A stretch of DNA of 15,405 nt. Origin: Nitrospinaceae bacterium. Its GTDB lineage: Bacteria; Nitrospinota; Nitrospinia; Nitrospinales; VA-1. The translations under genes and the position numbers were made by a program. Below, piece after piece: positions 7,545-14,534 of this stretch. Under the pieces are notes generated by a model. The model was not told where the DNA came from and did no database searches. It worked only from the letters and a program-made list of their open reading frames with translations. Position 1 is the first letter of the stretch, and each line of letters opens with the position of its first letter. Where the stretch lies: assembly GCA_029937655.1 (NCBI GenBank), contig JAPYPK010000029.1, positions 1 to 15,405 of the forward strand. Reading direction: 5' to 3'.

Positions 7545-7910
7545 ATGAAAACTTCAACTAGAGAACGACTTAGAGTAAATCGTAAGAGACGTGTAAAAAA
7601 GCATGTTCAAAGGAACAAGGAAAAACTTCGTCTTACAGTATTTCGAAGCGCTAAGCATGTTTACGCGCAGATTGTCGATGATAAAGCGGGAAAAACTTTA
7701 GTGGCTGAGTCCACTATGTCGCCAGCATTTCGCGAGCAGATGAAAAGTGGCGGAAATTCTAAGGCGGCCGCTTTAGTTGGAAATATGATTGGTGAAAAAG
7801 CGGTTCAGCAGGGAATTAAGGAAGTTTATTATGATCGGAATGGTTTTACTTATGCTGGTCGTATTAAGGCGCTAGCTGATGGAGTTAGGGAAAAGGGCGT
7901 TAAGTTTTAA
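7545..7910 (+). CDS. rplR: 50S ribosomal protein L18
   Basis: L18 of 121 residues. It has the basic N-terminus TRERLRVNRKRRVKKHVQ and the core RLTVFRSAKHVYAQIVDDKAGKTLVAEST, ending YAGRIKALADGVREKGVKF. With L5 and L25 it carries 5S rRNA into the central protuberance. The start ATG 7545 follows the rplF stop by 12 bases. The AAGG before it is directly adjacent to the start, too close for normal use, so translation probably depends on ribosomes arriving from rplF or on AAAGGA at 7524-7529. Confidence 0.97.
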   Translation: MKTSTRERLRVNRKRRVKKHVQRNKEKLRLTVFRSAKHVYAQIVDDKAGKTLVAESTMSPAFREQMKSGGNSKAAALVGNMIGEKAVQQGIKEVYYDRNGFTYAGRIKALADGVREKGVKF

Positions 7911-7960
7911 ATTAACTGTAGGGTTCTGGATTTGATTGTAAAGTTCAACCCAGCGGCATC

Positions 7961-8479
7961 GTGGAGGCTAGGAGTTCATTGCGAGAGCAAAGGGAAGTTA
8001 AGCAAGATTTTGTTGACAAGGTAGTTAAGATTCGCCGTGTGGCAAAAGTTGTAAAAGGCGGCCGAAGGTTCAGCTTTAGTGCCCTTGTTGTAGTCGGCAA
8101 TAAAGAAGGTTCTATCGGTTGGGGTTTAGGTAAGGCGAACGAAGTGCCAGAAGCAATTCGTAAAGGTGTCGAAAGAGCTAAACGGGACATGGTGCAGGTT
8201 TCTCTTGATGGTAGTACTATTCCGCATGAAGTAATAGGGGCTTATGGAGCAGGTCGCGTTCTCATGCGTCCCGCATCTAAAGGGACCGGGTTAATCGCGG
8301 GAGGTGCTGTGCGTGCCGTATTGGAAGCGGTAGGAATTAGGGATATTTTGACGAAGAGTTTGCGGACAAATAACCCCCATAACGTGGTTAAGGCTACAAT
8401 CCAGGGATTGGTCAGTCTAAGAGGTGTGAAGTACTATGCGGAAGTAAGAGGGCAAAAAATAAAAACGAGTACATCCTGA
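7961..8479 (+). CDS. rpsE: 30S ribosomal protein S5 (start uncertain)
   Basis: S5 of up to 172 residues. Conserved parts are [53 protein letters not shown], and [40 protein letters not shown]5 helps ensure decoding accuracy and lines the mRNA entry. GTG 7961 gives the longest form but has no ribosome binding site. GGAGG (7963-7967) and AGGAG (7970-7974) lie just inside it and would instead serve TTG 7979, giving a 166-residue protein that starts [10 protein letters not shown] and fits the family equally well. The longer form is given here; TTG 7979 is a serious alternative. rpmD, normally next, is absent. Confidence 0.95.
   Translation: MEARSSLREQREVKQDFVDKVVKIRRVAKVVKGGRRFSFSALVVVGNKEGSIGWGLGKANEVPEAIRKGVERAKRDMVQVSLDGSTIPHEVIGAYGAGRVLMRPASKGTGLIAGGAVRAVLEAVGIRDILTKSLRTNNPHNVVKATIQGLVSLRGVKYYAEVRGQKIKTSTS
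7963..7974 (+). promoter_or_regulatory. Two Shine-Dalgarno sites inside the annotated rpsE start
   Basis: GGAGG at 7963-7967 and AGGAG at 7970-7974 lie downstream of GTG 7961, so they cannot serve it. They are 11 and 4 bases before TTG 7979. This makes TTG 7979 a credible true start of rpsE. Confidence 0.45.
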
Positions 8480-8494
8480 GTAGAATAAAAAATC

Positions 8495-8932
8495 ATGAAA
8501 TTATCGGAATTAAAGGCGGTTCCTGGTAGCCGCAAAGATAGAAAACGAGTTGGCCGGGGTATTGGTTCTGGGACTGGAAAAACTTCAGGTCGGGGGCACA
8601 AAGGTCAGAAATCCAGATCCGGTGGTAATCCTCATCCCTGGTTTGAGGGTGGGCAGATGCCTTTGTATAGAAGGCTGCCGAAGAGAGGTTTTACTAATAT
8701 TTTTAAAAAAGAGTACGAGATTGTTAATTTGGCTCAATTAGCAGGTTTAGAGACCAAAGATCCGATTACCCCTGAATTTTTGAGGGGCAAGGGAGTAATT
8801 CGTAGAGTCAATTTTGTGAAGATTTTAGGTAATGGGGAATTATCCGAAGCGGTTACAGTACATGCGCAGAAATTTAGTCGGTCAGCGGTAGAAAAGATCG
8901 AAAAGTCTGGCGGAAAGGTGGTAACTATATAA
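8495..8932 (+). CDS. rplO: 50S ribosomal protein L15
   Basis: L15 of 145 residues (E. coli 144). It starts [44 protein letters not shown], the glycine-rich basic arm that threads into 23S rRNA. It continues [17 protein letters not shown] and ends with a globular domain. The upstream gap is only 15 bases and AT-rich, with no clear ribosome binding site. The start follows rpsE directly where rpmD would be expected. The stop TAA shares its last base with the secY start (8930-8934, TAATG), a common coupling. Confidence 0.97.
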   Translation: MKLSELKAVPGSRKDRKRVGRGIGSGTGKTSGRGHKGQKSRSGGNPHPWFEGGQMPLYRRLPKRGFTNIFKKEYEIVNLAQLAGLETKDPITPEFLRGKGVIRRVNFVKILGNGELSEAVTVHAQKFSRSAVEKIEKSGGKVVTI

Positions 8933-10248
8933 TGAGTGGTGCCGCTGCATTTGGAAATATTTTTAGGATTCCCGAGCTCAAAAAGAAAGTCTTTTTTACC
9001 TTGGGGATATTGGTGGTGTATCGAATAGGTGCTCATATTCCTATACCAGGAATTAATTCAATTGCGCTAGCTGAAATTATGGCTCGCATGACAGGCACCA
9101 TCATGGGGTTTTTCGATATGTTCTCGGGGGGCGCGCTCAGTAGGTTGACAATTTTTGCCCTGGGGATCATGCCGTATATCAGTGCTTCAATCATTCTCCA
9201 ATTGATGACAATGGTTTCTCCTTATTTGGCGAGGCTTAAAAAAGAAGGGGAGCAAGGACAAAAAAAAATCACGCAGTACACGCGTTATGGAACGATTGTT
9301 TTGAGTATGATTCAAAGTTCAGGTATTGCTGTGGGATTAGAGGCAATGAAAAGCCCGTCAGGAGGTTCGATTGTTCCTATGCCGGGTTGGTCATTTCGGG
9401 TGATGACTGTTTTGACTTTGACCGCTGGAACCGCATTTCTTATGTGGCTCGGTGAGCAGATTACTGAACGGGGTATTGGTAATGGGATTTCGTTGATTAT
9501 TTTTTCTGGTATCGTGGCAGGGACACCAGCTGCAATTTTTCAGTCTATGGATTTAATGGGAACAGGAGAATTATCTGTATTGCTAATGTTATTCTTGTTG
9601 GTTTTTATGGCTGCTGTAATTGGTATGATTGTGTTTACTGAAGGTGGTCAAAGGCGGATCTCTATTCAGTACGCCAAACGTGTGGTAGGGCGAAAAATGT
9701 ATGGGGGGCAAAGTACTCACTTGCCACTTAAAGTAAATACTTCGGGTGTTATACCGCCTATATTTGCGTCTTCTATCATCATGTTTCCGGCGACTATAGC
9801 CCAATTCACTACCCACCCATGGATGCAAAATGTTTCAGCGATGCTGACACCAGGTACGATTGTTTATAGTTTGATCTTTATTGGGGCTATCTTTTTCTTC
9901 TGTTATTTTTATACGGCAGTTATTTTTAACCCGGTTGATGTTGCAGACAATATGAAGAAGCATGGAGGTTTTGTTCCGGGAATACGGCCAGGCGCAAAGA
10001 CCTCGGAGTATATTGACGAAATTTTATCGAAGATTACTTTTTATGGTGCGATATATCTGTCATTGGTCTGCATTTTGCCAGATTATTTAATAAAATATAT
10101 CAATATCCCATTTTACTTTGGTGGAACCAGTCTCTTAATTGTCGTAGGTGTATCGTTGGATACAATGCAGCAGTTAGAATCGCACATGGTGATGAGAAAC
10201 TATGACGGGTTTATGAAAAAAGGCCGGATCAAAGGTCGGCGGGGTTGA
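8932..10248 (+). CDS. secY: Preprotein translocase channel subunit SecY
   Basis: SecY of 438 residues, the central pore of the Sec translocon in the inner membrane, with about ten hydrophobic spans. It begins with a cytoplasmic FGNIFRIPELKKKVFFTLGILVVYRIG, the usual first span. Conserved landmarks are FSGGALSRLTIFALGIMPYISASIILQL near spans 2-3, GERGIGNGISLIIF-like text (ITERGIGNGISLIIF), and the cytoplasmic loop NPVDVADNMKKHGGFVPGIRPG. That loop contains the Arg equivalent to E. coli R357, needed for SecA-driven transport. The C-terminal tail ends KKGRIKGRRG. It is cotranscribed with rplO by overlap and followed three bases later by adk. Confidence 0.99.
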   Translation: MSGAAAFGNIFRIPELKKKVFFTLGILVVYRIGAHIPIPGINSIALAEIMARMTGTIMGFFDMFSGGALSRLTIFALGIMPYISASIILQLMTMVSPYLARLKKEGEQGQKKITQYTRYGTIVLSMIQSSGIAVGLEAMKSPSGGSIVPMPGWSFRVMTVLTLTAGTAFLMWLGEQITERGIGNGISLIIFSGIVAGTPAAIFQSMDLMGTGELSVLLMLFLLVFMAAVIGMIVFTEGGQRRISIQYAKRVVGRKMYGGQSTHLPLKVNTSGVIPPIFASSIIMFPATIAQFTTHPWMQNVSAMLTPGTIVYSLIFIGAIFFFCYFYTAVIFNPVDVADNMKKHGGFVPGIRPGAKTSEYIDEILSKITFYGAIYLSLVCILPDYLIKYINIPFYFGGTSLLIVVGVSLDTMQQLESHMVMRNYDGFMKKGRIKGRRG

Positions 10249-10251
10249 TTT

Positions 10252-10893
10252 GTGAGACTTATCCTACTCGGTCCGCCGGGTGCGGGCAAAGGGACCCAAG
10301 CTAAAATGTTGGATGAAAAATTTAGGAGACCGCAAGTTTCTACGGGAAATATTCTGAGAAAATCGATTCAGAATGGTACCGAGATTGGTAACCGAGCAAA
10401 AATATTTATGGATGCGGGAAAACTGGTTCCAGATGATGTTGTTATCGGATTGATCAAAGAGCGAATTGTAGAGGAAGATTGTCGGGCAGGGTTCATTCTT
10501 GACGGTTTTCCTAGAACCATAGTGCAGGCTGAAAGGCTAACAGAGACTTTGGATGAGATGGATTTGTCGATAGATGCGGTGGTGGACATTGAGGTTGAAG
10601 GCGAAGAGTTGGTAGGCCGGCTTACGGGGCGGAGTACTTGTATTGACTGTGGGGCTATGTTTCATGAAATGTCACGTCCTCCCTTAAAGGCGAGTGTCTG
10701 TGATAGTTGTGAAGGAGAACTCTGTCAACGCGAAGATGATAAGGAGGACACTATCAAGAAACGGTTAGAGGTTTACGAACAAGAAACCGCTCCCCTCAAG
10801 GAGTATTATAGAAAACAAGGTAACTTGAAAACAGTTCAGGGTTCTGGAAGCGTAGAGGATATTTTTTCCAGAGTTTGCGCTGTGGTGTCCTAG
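10252..10893 (+). CDS. adk: Adenylate kinase, zinc-lid long form
   Basis: Adenylate kinase (ATP + AMP to 2 ADP) of 213 residues from GTG 10252, preceded by GGCGGGG (10238-10244). The P-loop GPPGAGKGT is at residues 7-15. Also visible are [10 protein letters not shown] and the LID with CIDC (Cys 130, 133) and CDSC (Cys 150, 153), the four-cysteine zinc form. The AMP-site motif normally reads STGD(M/L/I)LR. Here it is STGNILR, with Asn at position 33 in place of the nearly invariant Asp (E. coli D33). All other catalytic positions seen, including the LID and C-terminal arginines, look normal. It lies between secY and infA without map. Confidence 0.97.
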   Translation: MRLILLGPPGAGKGTQAKMLDEKFRRPQVSTGNILRKSIQNGTEIGNRAKIFMDAGKLVPDDVVIGLIKERIVEEDCRAGFILDGFPRTIVQAERLTETLDEMDLSIDAVVDIEVEGEELVGRLTGRSTCIDCGAMFHEMSRPPLKASVCDSCEGELCQREDDKEDTIKKRLEVYEQETAPLKEYYRKQGNLKTVQGSGSVEDIFSRVCAVVS

Positions 10894-10894
10894 T

Positions 10895-11113
10895 ATGTCA
10901 AAGGAAGAATCGATAGAAGTCGAAGGAACGGTGCTAGAACCCTTACCAAATGCAATGTTTAGGGTAGAGCTTGATAATGGGCATAAAATTTTAGCCCATG
11001 TTTCGGGGAAAATGAGAATGCATTTTATTAGAATACTTGTGGGCGACAAGGTCAAAGTTCAACTTTCACCATATGATTTGACCCGAGGGCGCATCACTTA
11101 TAGACATAAGTAG
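10895..11113 (+). CDS. infA: Translation initiation factor IF-1
   Basis: IF-1 of 72 residues, identical in length to E. coli. It begins [40 protein letters not shown] and ends [23 protein letters not shown], a single OB-fold with all conserved segments. It blocks the A site during initiation. ATG 10895 is one base after the adk stop (TAG T ATG) and has no ribosome binding site of its own, so it is probably translated by ribosomes that finish adk. The map gene, which often lies between these two genes, is missing here. Confidence 0.98.
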   Translation: MSKEESIEVEGTVLEPLPNAMFRVELDNGHKILAHVSGKMRMHFIRILVGDKVKVQLSPYDLTRGRITYRHK

Positions 11114-11122
11114 AAAGAAATT

Positions 11123-11236
11123 ATGAAAGTAAGGTCATCAGTAAAGCCGATTTGTAAAAAGTGTAAGGTTATTCGTCGACAGGGAGTCGTTCGTGTAATT
11201 TTTGAGAATACCAAGCATAAACAAAGACAGGGATAG
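11123..11236 (+). CDS. rpmJ: 50S ribosomal protein L36 lacking the third zinc ligand
   Basis: L36 of 37 residues, the family length, starting [18 protein letters not shown] and ending KHKQRQG. The usual zinc site is Cys11, Cys14, Cys27, His32. Cys11, Cys14 and His32 are present, but position 27 is Phe ([10 protein letters not shown] instead of VxVICENPKH). The codon is TTT, one base from the TGT Cys codon. Families with a C-minus L36 usually lose all ligands together, so a single loss is odd. Purine-rich AGAAAG precedes the start nine bases after infA. The gene is clearly real; a sequencing error at this base cannot be excluded. Confidence 0.96.
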   Translation: MKVRSSVKPICKKCKVIRRQGVVRVIFENTKHKQRQG

Positions 11237-11248
11237 GTTTTCCCCTGT
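11227..11248 (+). promoter_or_regulatory. Hairpin over the rpmJ stop, upstream of rpsM
   Basis: ACAGGG (11227-11232) pairs with CCCTGT (11243-11248), and A11233 can add a pair with T11241 if C11242 bulges. The loop contains the rpmJ stop codon. It lies ten bases before the rpsM ribosome binding site, the position where the E. coli alpha operon is controlled by S4. No pseudoknot was traced. Confidence 0.35.
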
Positions 11249-11268
11249 AGTTTTCAAAAGGAGAAATT

Positions 11269-11640
11269 GTGGGACGTATTTCGGGTGTAGATATTCCTAA
11301 AGATAAAAGAGCTGTTATTGCCCTTACGTATGTTTATGGAATCGGAAAGCCTGCCTCTATTAAGATTCTGGGACAAGCTAAGATCGATGAAAATACTCGC
11401 ATAAAAGATCTTACTGAGGACGAAGTTTCTCGTATCAGAGCGGTCATCGAAAAAGAATATGAGGTAGAAGGTGATCTTCGCCGTTCGATTAATATGAATG
11501 TGAAGCGGTTGATGGATATAGGCGCATATCGTGGTATACGGCATCGTAAAGGGCTTCCGGTGCGTGGTCAGCGAACGCATACCAATGCCAGGGGTCGGAA
11601 GGGGCCAAAAAAAACAGTGGGCGCTCGAACTAAAAAATAA
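11269..11640 (+). CDS. rpsM: 30S ribosomal protein S13
   Basis: S13 of 123 residues from GTG 11269 with a strong AAGGAGA (11258-11264) ribosome binding site. It starts [25 protein letters not shown] and ends with the conserved tail [24 protein letters not shown]. That tail reaches the P-site tRNA, while the body pairs with S19 and bridges to L5. In E. coli the translation start of rpsM is the S4 repressor target of the alpha operon. Here the gap before it is only 32 bases, with a small hairpin at its upstream edge (11227-11248). Confidence 0.98.
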   Translation: MGRISGVDIPKDKRAVIALTYVYGIGKPASIKILGQAKIDENTRIKDLTEDEVSRIRAVIEKEYEVEGDLRRSINMNVKRLMDIGAYRGIRHRKGLPVRGQRTHTNARGRKGPKKTVGARTKK

Positions 11641-11657
11641 ATAGAGGAAAATTATTT

Positions 11658-12053
11658 ATGGCGGTGGAAAAGGATAAAAAAAGTGTAAAAAAAAGAATCA
11701 AAAATGCTCCGGAACTTGGGGTTGCTCATATTCAGGCAACATTCAATAATACAATTGTGTCGATCACCGACCTGTCCGGTAATGTTATTTCTTGGTCTAG
11801 TGCGGGAGCTCAAGGATTTAAAGGCTCTAGAAAAAGCACCCCTTTTGCTGCCCAGGTTGCTGCAGAAAAGGCGGGAATTAAGGCACGGGATATGGGGATG
11901 AAAAAACTCGAGGTTTGCATTAGGGGACCAGGTCCCGGTCGTGAATCAGCCATTCGTTCACTCTCTAATATAGGGATGGAGGTTACGGTCATTCGGGACA
12001 AGACCCCAATGCCTCATAACGGTTGCCGGCCACGAAAGCGGAGGCGAGTTTAA
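11658..12053 (+). CDS. rpsK: 30S ribosomal protein S11
   Basis: S11 of 131 residues. A lysine-rich lead ([16 protein letters not shown]) precedes the core [46 protein letters not shown], and it ends [16 protein letters not shown]. The Asn-Gly near the end is the site of isoaspartate formation known in E. coli S11. S11 lies on the 30S platform and cooperates with S7 at the E site. AGAGGA (11643-11648) is the ribosome binding site. The stop TAA overlaps the ATG of a 9-codon ORF leading to rpsD. Confidence 0.98.
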   Translation: MAVEKDKKSVKKRIKNAPELGVAHIQATFNNTIVSITDLSGNVISWSSAGAQGFKGSRKSTPFAAQVAAEKAGIKARDMGMKKLEVCIRGPGPGRESAIRSLSNIGMEVTVIRDKTPMPHNGCRPRKRRRV

Positions 12054-12082
12054 TGTCAATCCTTAATATGGGGGATCAATAA
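12053..12082 (+). other. Micro-ORF bridging rpsK and rpsD
   Basis: Nine codons (MSILNMGDQ) start with an ATG sharing its A with the rpsK stop (TAATG) and end with TAA one base before the TTG start of rpsD. Ribosomes leaving rpsK could run through it and restart at the weak TTG. The GGGGGA that serves rpsD lies inside it. Confidence 0.3.
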
Positions 12083-12083
12083 G

Positions 12084-12710
12084 TTGGCAAGATACACAGG
12101 TTCTGTTTGTCGTTTATGTCGTCGCGAGGGCATGAAATTATATTTAAAAGGATATAGATGTGAGACCGCGAAGTGTGCTATCGAGAAGCGGGGGTACCCT
12201 CCTGGTCAGCATGGTCAAGGGCGCAAAAAGTTTTCTGAATATGGTCTTCAGTTGCGAGAAAAGCAAAAAGTTAAAAGAATTTATGGGGTGCTGGAAAAGC
12301 CTTTCCGCGCCTACTTCGCTCGTGCTGAGAGGAAAAAGGGGGTTGCGGGCGAGAACCTTCTACAAACCCTTGAATTACGTTTCGATAATATAATTTATAG
12401 AATGGGTTTGGCTCCATCAAGAAATGCTGCTCGACAATTGGTTCGCCATAACCACTTTACTGTTAATGGAAGAAAAGTTAACATTCCTTCTTACATTTTA
12501 AGTAAAGGTGATGAGGTAGCACCTGCTCAGAAAAAAATTGAGAAATTTCCTATCAAGACCGCGTTGCAAAATATAAAAGATAAGAATCAACCTCATTGGC
12601 TGGTGTTTGATGTGGAGACGAAGAAAGGAATTGTTCAGGATTTGCCTACAAGAGAAGATATTACAATTCCAATTGAGGAACAATTAATAGTTGAACTTTT
12701 TTCTCGATAG
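12084..12710 (+). CDS. rpsD: 30S ribosomal protein S4, zinc form, TTG start
   Basis: S4 of 208 residues. The start is TTG 12084 ([19 protein letters not shown]), behind GGGGGA at 12070-12075. No ATG or GTG nearby gives the conserved N-terminus. A zinc site is visible: Cys 9, 12, 26 and 31, the C-plus form. The S4 RNA-binding domain is [33 protein letters not shown] (about residues 112-144). S4 starts 16S 5'-domain assembly and in E. coli represses the alpha operon. The weak TTG start may limit its output relative to its neighbours; that is an inference. Confidence 0.97.
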   Translation: MARYTGSVCRLCRREGMKLYLKGYRCETAKCAIEKRGYPPGQHGQGRKKFSEYGLQLREKQKVKRIYGVLEKPFRAYFARAERKKGVAGENLLQTLELRFDNIIYRMGLAPSRNAARQLVRHNHFTVNGRKVNIPSYILSKGDEVAPAQKKIEKFPIKTALQNIKDKNQPHWLVFDVETKKGIVQDLPTREDITIPIEEQLIVELFSR

Positions 12711-12747
12711 CTCTTATTGAGAACTTAAAAATCATAAAACATAGACT

Positions 12748-12763
12748 TGGTGCTAATCCACCA
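12748..12763 (+). other. Small hairpin before the rpoA ribosome binding site
   Basis: TGGTG (12748-12752) pairs with CACCA (12759-12763) around a six-base loop, with one further T-G pair at the base. It sits eight bases upstream of GGAGGA in the 70-base gap between rpsD and rpoA. It may be a processing or spacing element. Confidence 0.25.
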
Positions 12764-12780
12764 GAAAAATTGGAGGAAAT

Positions 12781-13815
12781 ATGTTCAACGCGCAAGGAAT
12801 CGTTAAACCCAAACGCTTAGAATTTGAAAAAGGAGTAAAAAACGAAAACTATGGAAAGTTTTCAGTAGGTCCTTTTGAAAGAGGTTATGGAGTTACTACT
12901 GGTAACTCACTTAGAAGGATGCTCCTTTCCTCTATAGAGGGAGCTGCCATTGTTGCTGTACAAATTGAAGGGGTTTTCCATGAGTTTTCGTCAATTCCCG
13001 GAGTTCTTGAAGATGTTACAGAAATTATCCTCAACCTCAAACAGGTAAATTTGACTTTAGCTGAAGACGTTGATGAAAAAAGAATATATCTTAAGAAAGA
13101 TAGACAAGGCAAGCTAAGTGCTAAGGACATCGTTGCCGACTCGCAGGTCACCATTCTAAACCCTGACCATCTGATTGCAACGCTGGATAAAAATAGTAGC
13201 CTGAACATTGAAATGATCGTACGTAAAGGTAGAGGCTATGTCCCTGCAGAAAAACAAGAATTGGAAGGGGAGTCTGTGCAAATGATAGCAGTCGATTCAG
13301 TTTTTTCTCCAATTGAAAAAGTTTCTTATCACGTTGAGAGCACACGAGTAGGTCAATCTACTGATTATGATTTGTTAGTCATGGAAATATGGACAAATGG
13401 AGGCATTACTCCGGAAGACGCTGTAGCTCATAGCGCTAAAATTGCTAAAGATCATATGCAGGTGTTTATTAACTTTGATGAGGAGCCCGAGCCAGAGAAG
13501 CCAGTAGCTAACCAAGAAAAACAGAAAATGTGGATTAATTTAGCCAAGAGTGTAGAAGAGCTAGAGCTCTCAGTGCGTTCATATAATTGTTTAAAAAATG
13601 CCAATATTGAAACTATTGCTGAGTTAGTTCAAAAAACAGACTCGGAAATGCTGAGAACAAGAAACTTTGGCCGTAAGTCTCTTAATGAGATTAAAGAAAT
13701 CCTAGATGGTATGGAGTTGCATTTAGGAGTAAAGCTTGACGAAGAAGACCTGAAACATATCACGCAGGTCAAAAAGAAAAAAGAAGTAGAGGTTGAAGCT
13801 AATATCGACTTATGA
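12781..13815 (+). CDS. rpoA: DNA-directed RNA polymerase alpha subunit
   Basis: RpoA of 344 residues (E. coli 329). The N-terminal assembly domain shows [15 protein letters not shown] text ([26 protein letters not shown]), [30 protein letters not shown] text, and GRGYVPAE. An acidic linker ([10 protein letters not shown]) leads to the C-terminal domain, [20 protein letters not shown], with Arg266 matching E. coli R265, which contacts UP elements and activators. It continues [16 protein letters not shown] charged end ([14 protein letters not shown]) is longer than in E. coli. GGAGGA (12772-12777) is a strong ribosome binding site. Its base composition looks richer in A and poorer in G than the genes before it. 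Confidence 0.99.
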   Translation: MFNAQGIVKPKRLEFEKGVKNENYGKFSVGPFERGYGVTTGNSLRRMLLSSIEGAAIVAVQIEGVFHEFSSIPGVLEDVTEIILNLKQVNLTLAEDVDEKRIYLKKDRQGKLSAKDIVADSQVTILNPDHLIATLDKNSSLNIEMIVRKGRGYVPAEKQELEGESVQMIAVDSVFSPIEKVSYHVESTRVGQSTDYDLLVMEIWTNGGITPEDAVAHSAKIAKDHMQVFINFDEEPEPEKPVANQEKQKMWINLAKSVEELELSVRSYNCLKNANIETIAELVQKTDSEMLRTRNFGRKSLNEIKEILDGMELHLGVKLDEEDLKHITQVKKKKEVEVEANIDL

Positions 13816-13832
13816 TCTCTTATTTTAAGAGA
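13816..13832 (+). other. Perfect 7-bp hairpin directly after the rpoA stop
   Basis: TCTCTTA (13816-13822) and TAAGAGA (13826-13832) form a perfect seven-pair stem with a TTT loop, beginning at the base after the rpoA TGA. No T-tract follows, so it is not a standard intrinsic terminator. It could mark an RNA end or lower readthrough into rplQ. Confidence 0.4.
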
Positions 13833-13858
13833 ATCCTAACTAAGGACACCCCACGATA

Positions 13859-14470
13859 ATGCGGCATTTAAAAACGGGTAGAAAATTTGGGCGCACATCA
13901 GCACACCGAAAAGCACTATTTAGGAATATGGTGACTGCTCTAATTGGTAGAGAACGGATTCGTACCACTTTAGCTAAAGCCAAGGAGTTGCGTGGGAAAG
14001 TAGAAAAAACCATTACACTTGGGAAAAAAGGGACACTACATGCCCGTCGCCATGCTTTAAAGCTGGTTGCCGATAAAGATTCATTGAAAAAAATATTTGG
14101 CCCTCTCGCTGAGAGGTATGCAAACCGCCCAGGTGGGTATACTCGGGTTATTAAGTTGGGTCACCGGCTGGGGGACGATGCTCCTATGGCATTTATTGAG
14201 TTGGTAGACCGGGAGGGTGGATCGCCTGTAAAACAGCCGGACAAGGGGAAGAAAAAGGTGGGGGTGACTGCTAAAAAGGCAGCAGTCGAGGAAAAAGAAA
14301 AAAAACCGAAAAAAGATGCCAAGGAATCTATAGCTAAAACAACAGGTAAAAAATCTGATGGGGAGAAAAAGAAGGTAGCACAGACTAAGAAAAAAATGGT
14401 GGATAAAAAAGAAAAGAGCGTTAAAAAAGATAAAAAACCTGACGAGGATTCTACGACAAAAAAATCATAG
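13859..14470 (+). CDS. rplQ: 50S ribosomal protein L17 with long lysine-rich C-terminal tail
   Basis: The first ~121 residues are a normal L17 ([29 protein letters not shown], then [26 protein letters not shown]). The family normally ends at about this point. Here the frame continues for 82 more residues (122-203), of which 31 are Lys by my count, with Asp, Glu, Ser, Thr and Ala but no Arg, Leu or aromatic residue. Lys codons are mixed AAA and AAG, so this is not a simple nucleotide repeat. The start is ATG 13859, with AAGGA at 13842-13846. L17 lies near the tunnel exit. It is the last gene of the cluster. The tail looks disordered and is probably surface exposed. Confidence 0.97.
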   Translation: MRHLKTGRKFGRTSAHRKALFRNMVTALIGRERIRTTLAKAKELRGKVEKTITLGKKGTLHARRHALKLVADKDSLKKIFGPLAERYANRPGGYTRVIKLGHRLGDDAPMAFIELVDREGGSPVKQPDKGKKKVGVTAKKAAVEEKEKKPKKDAKESIAKTTGKKSDGEKKKVAQTKKKMVDKKEKSVKKDKKPDEDSTTKKS

Positions 14471-14534
14471 AGAAAGATTTATAAGCCGGCGAAAGAACGT
14501 TTAAGAAAGCAAAAGATAACCCACATAAAACTCC
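14471..14534. other. Convergent gap between rplQ and the YkgJ-like gene
   Basis: Sixty-four bases separate two convergent stop codons. A short GCCGGC palindrome is present, but no hairpin with a T-tract was found on either strand. Termination of the ribosomal transcript here is therefore not explained by an intrinsic terminator that I can see. Confidence 0.5.

Noticed and set aside
7914..7955. GGGTT and AACCC inverted repeat between rplR and rpsE
   Set aside because: Five pairs around a loop of more than 20 bases is too weak to report as structure.
12717..12746. Possible sigma-70 promoter before rpoA (TTGAGA and a weak -10)
   Set aside because: The -10 candidate matches only about three of six positions, so it is not distinguishable from chance.
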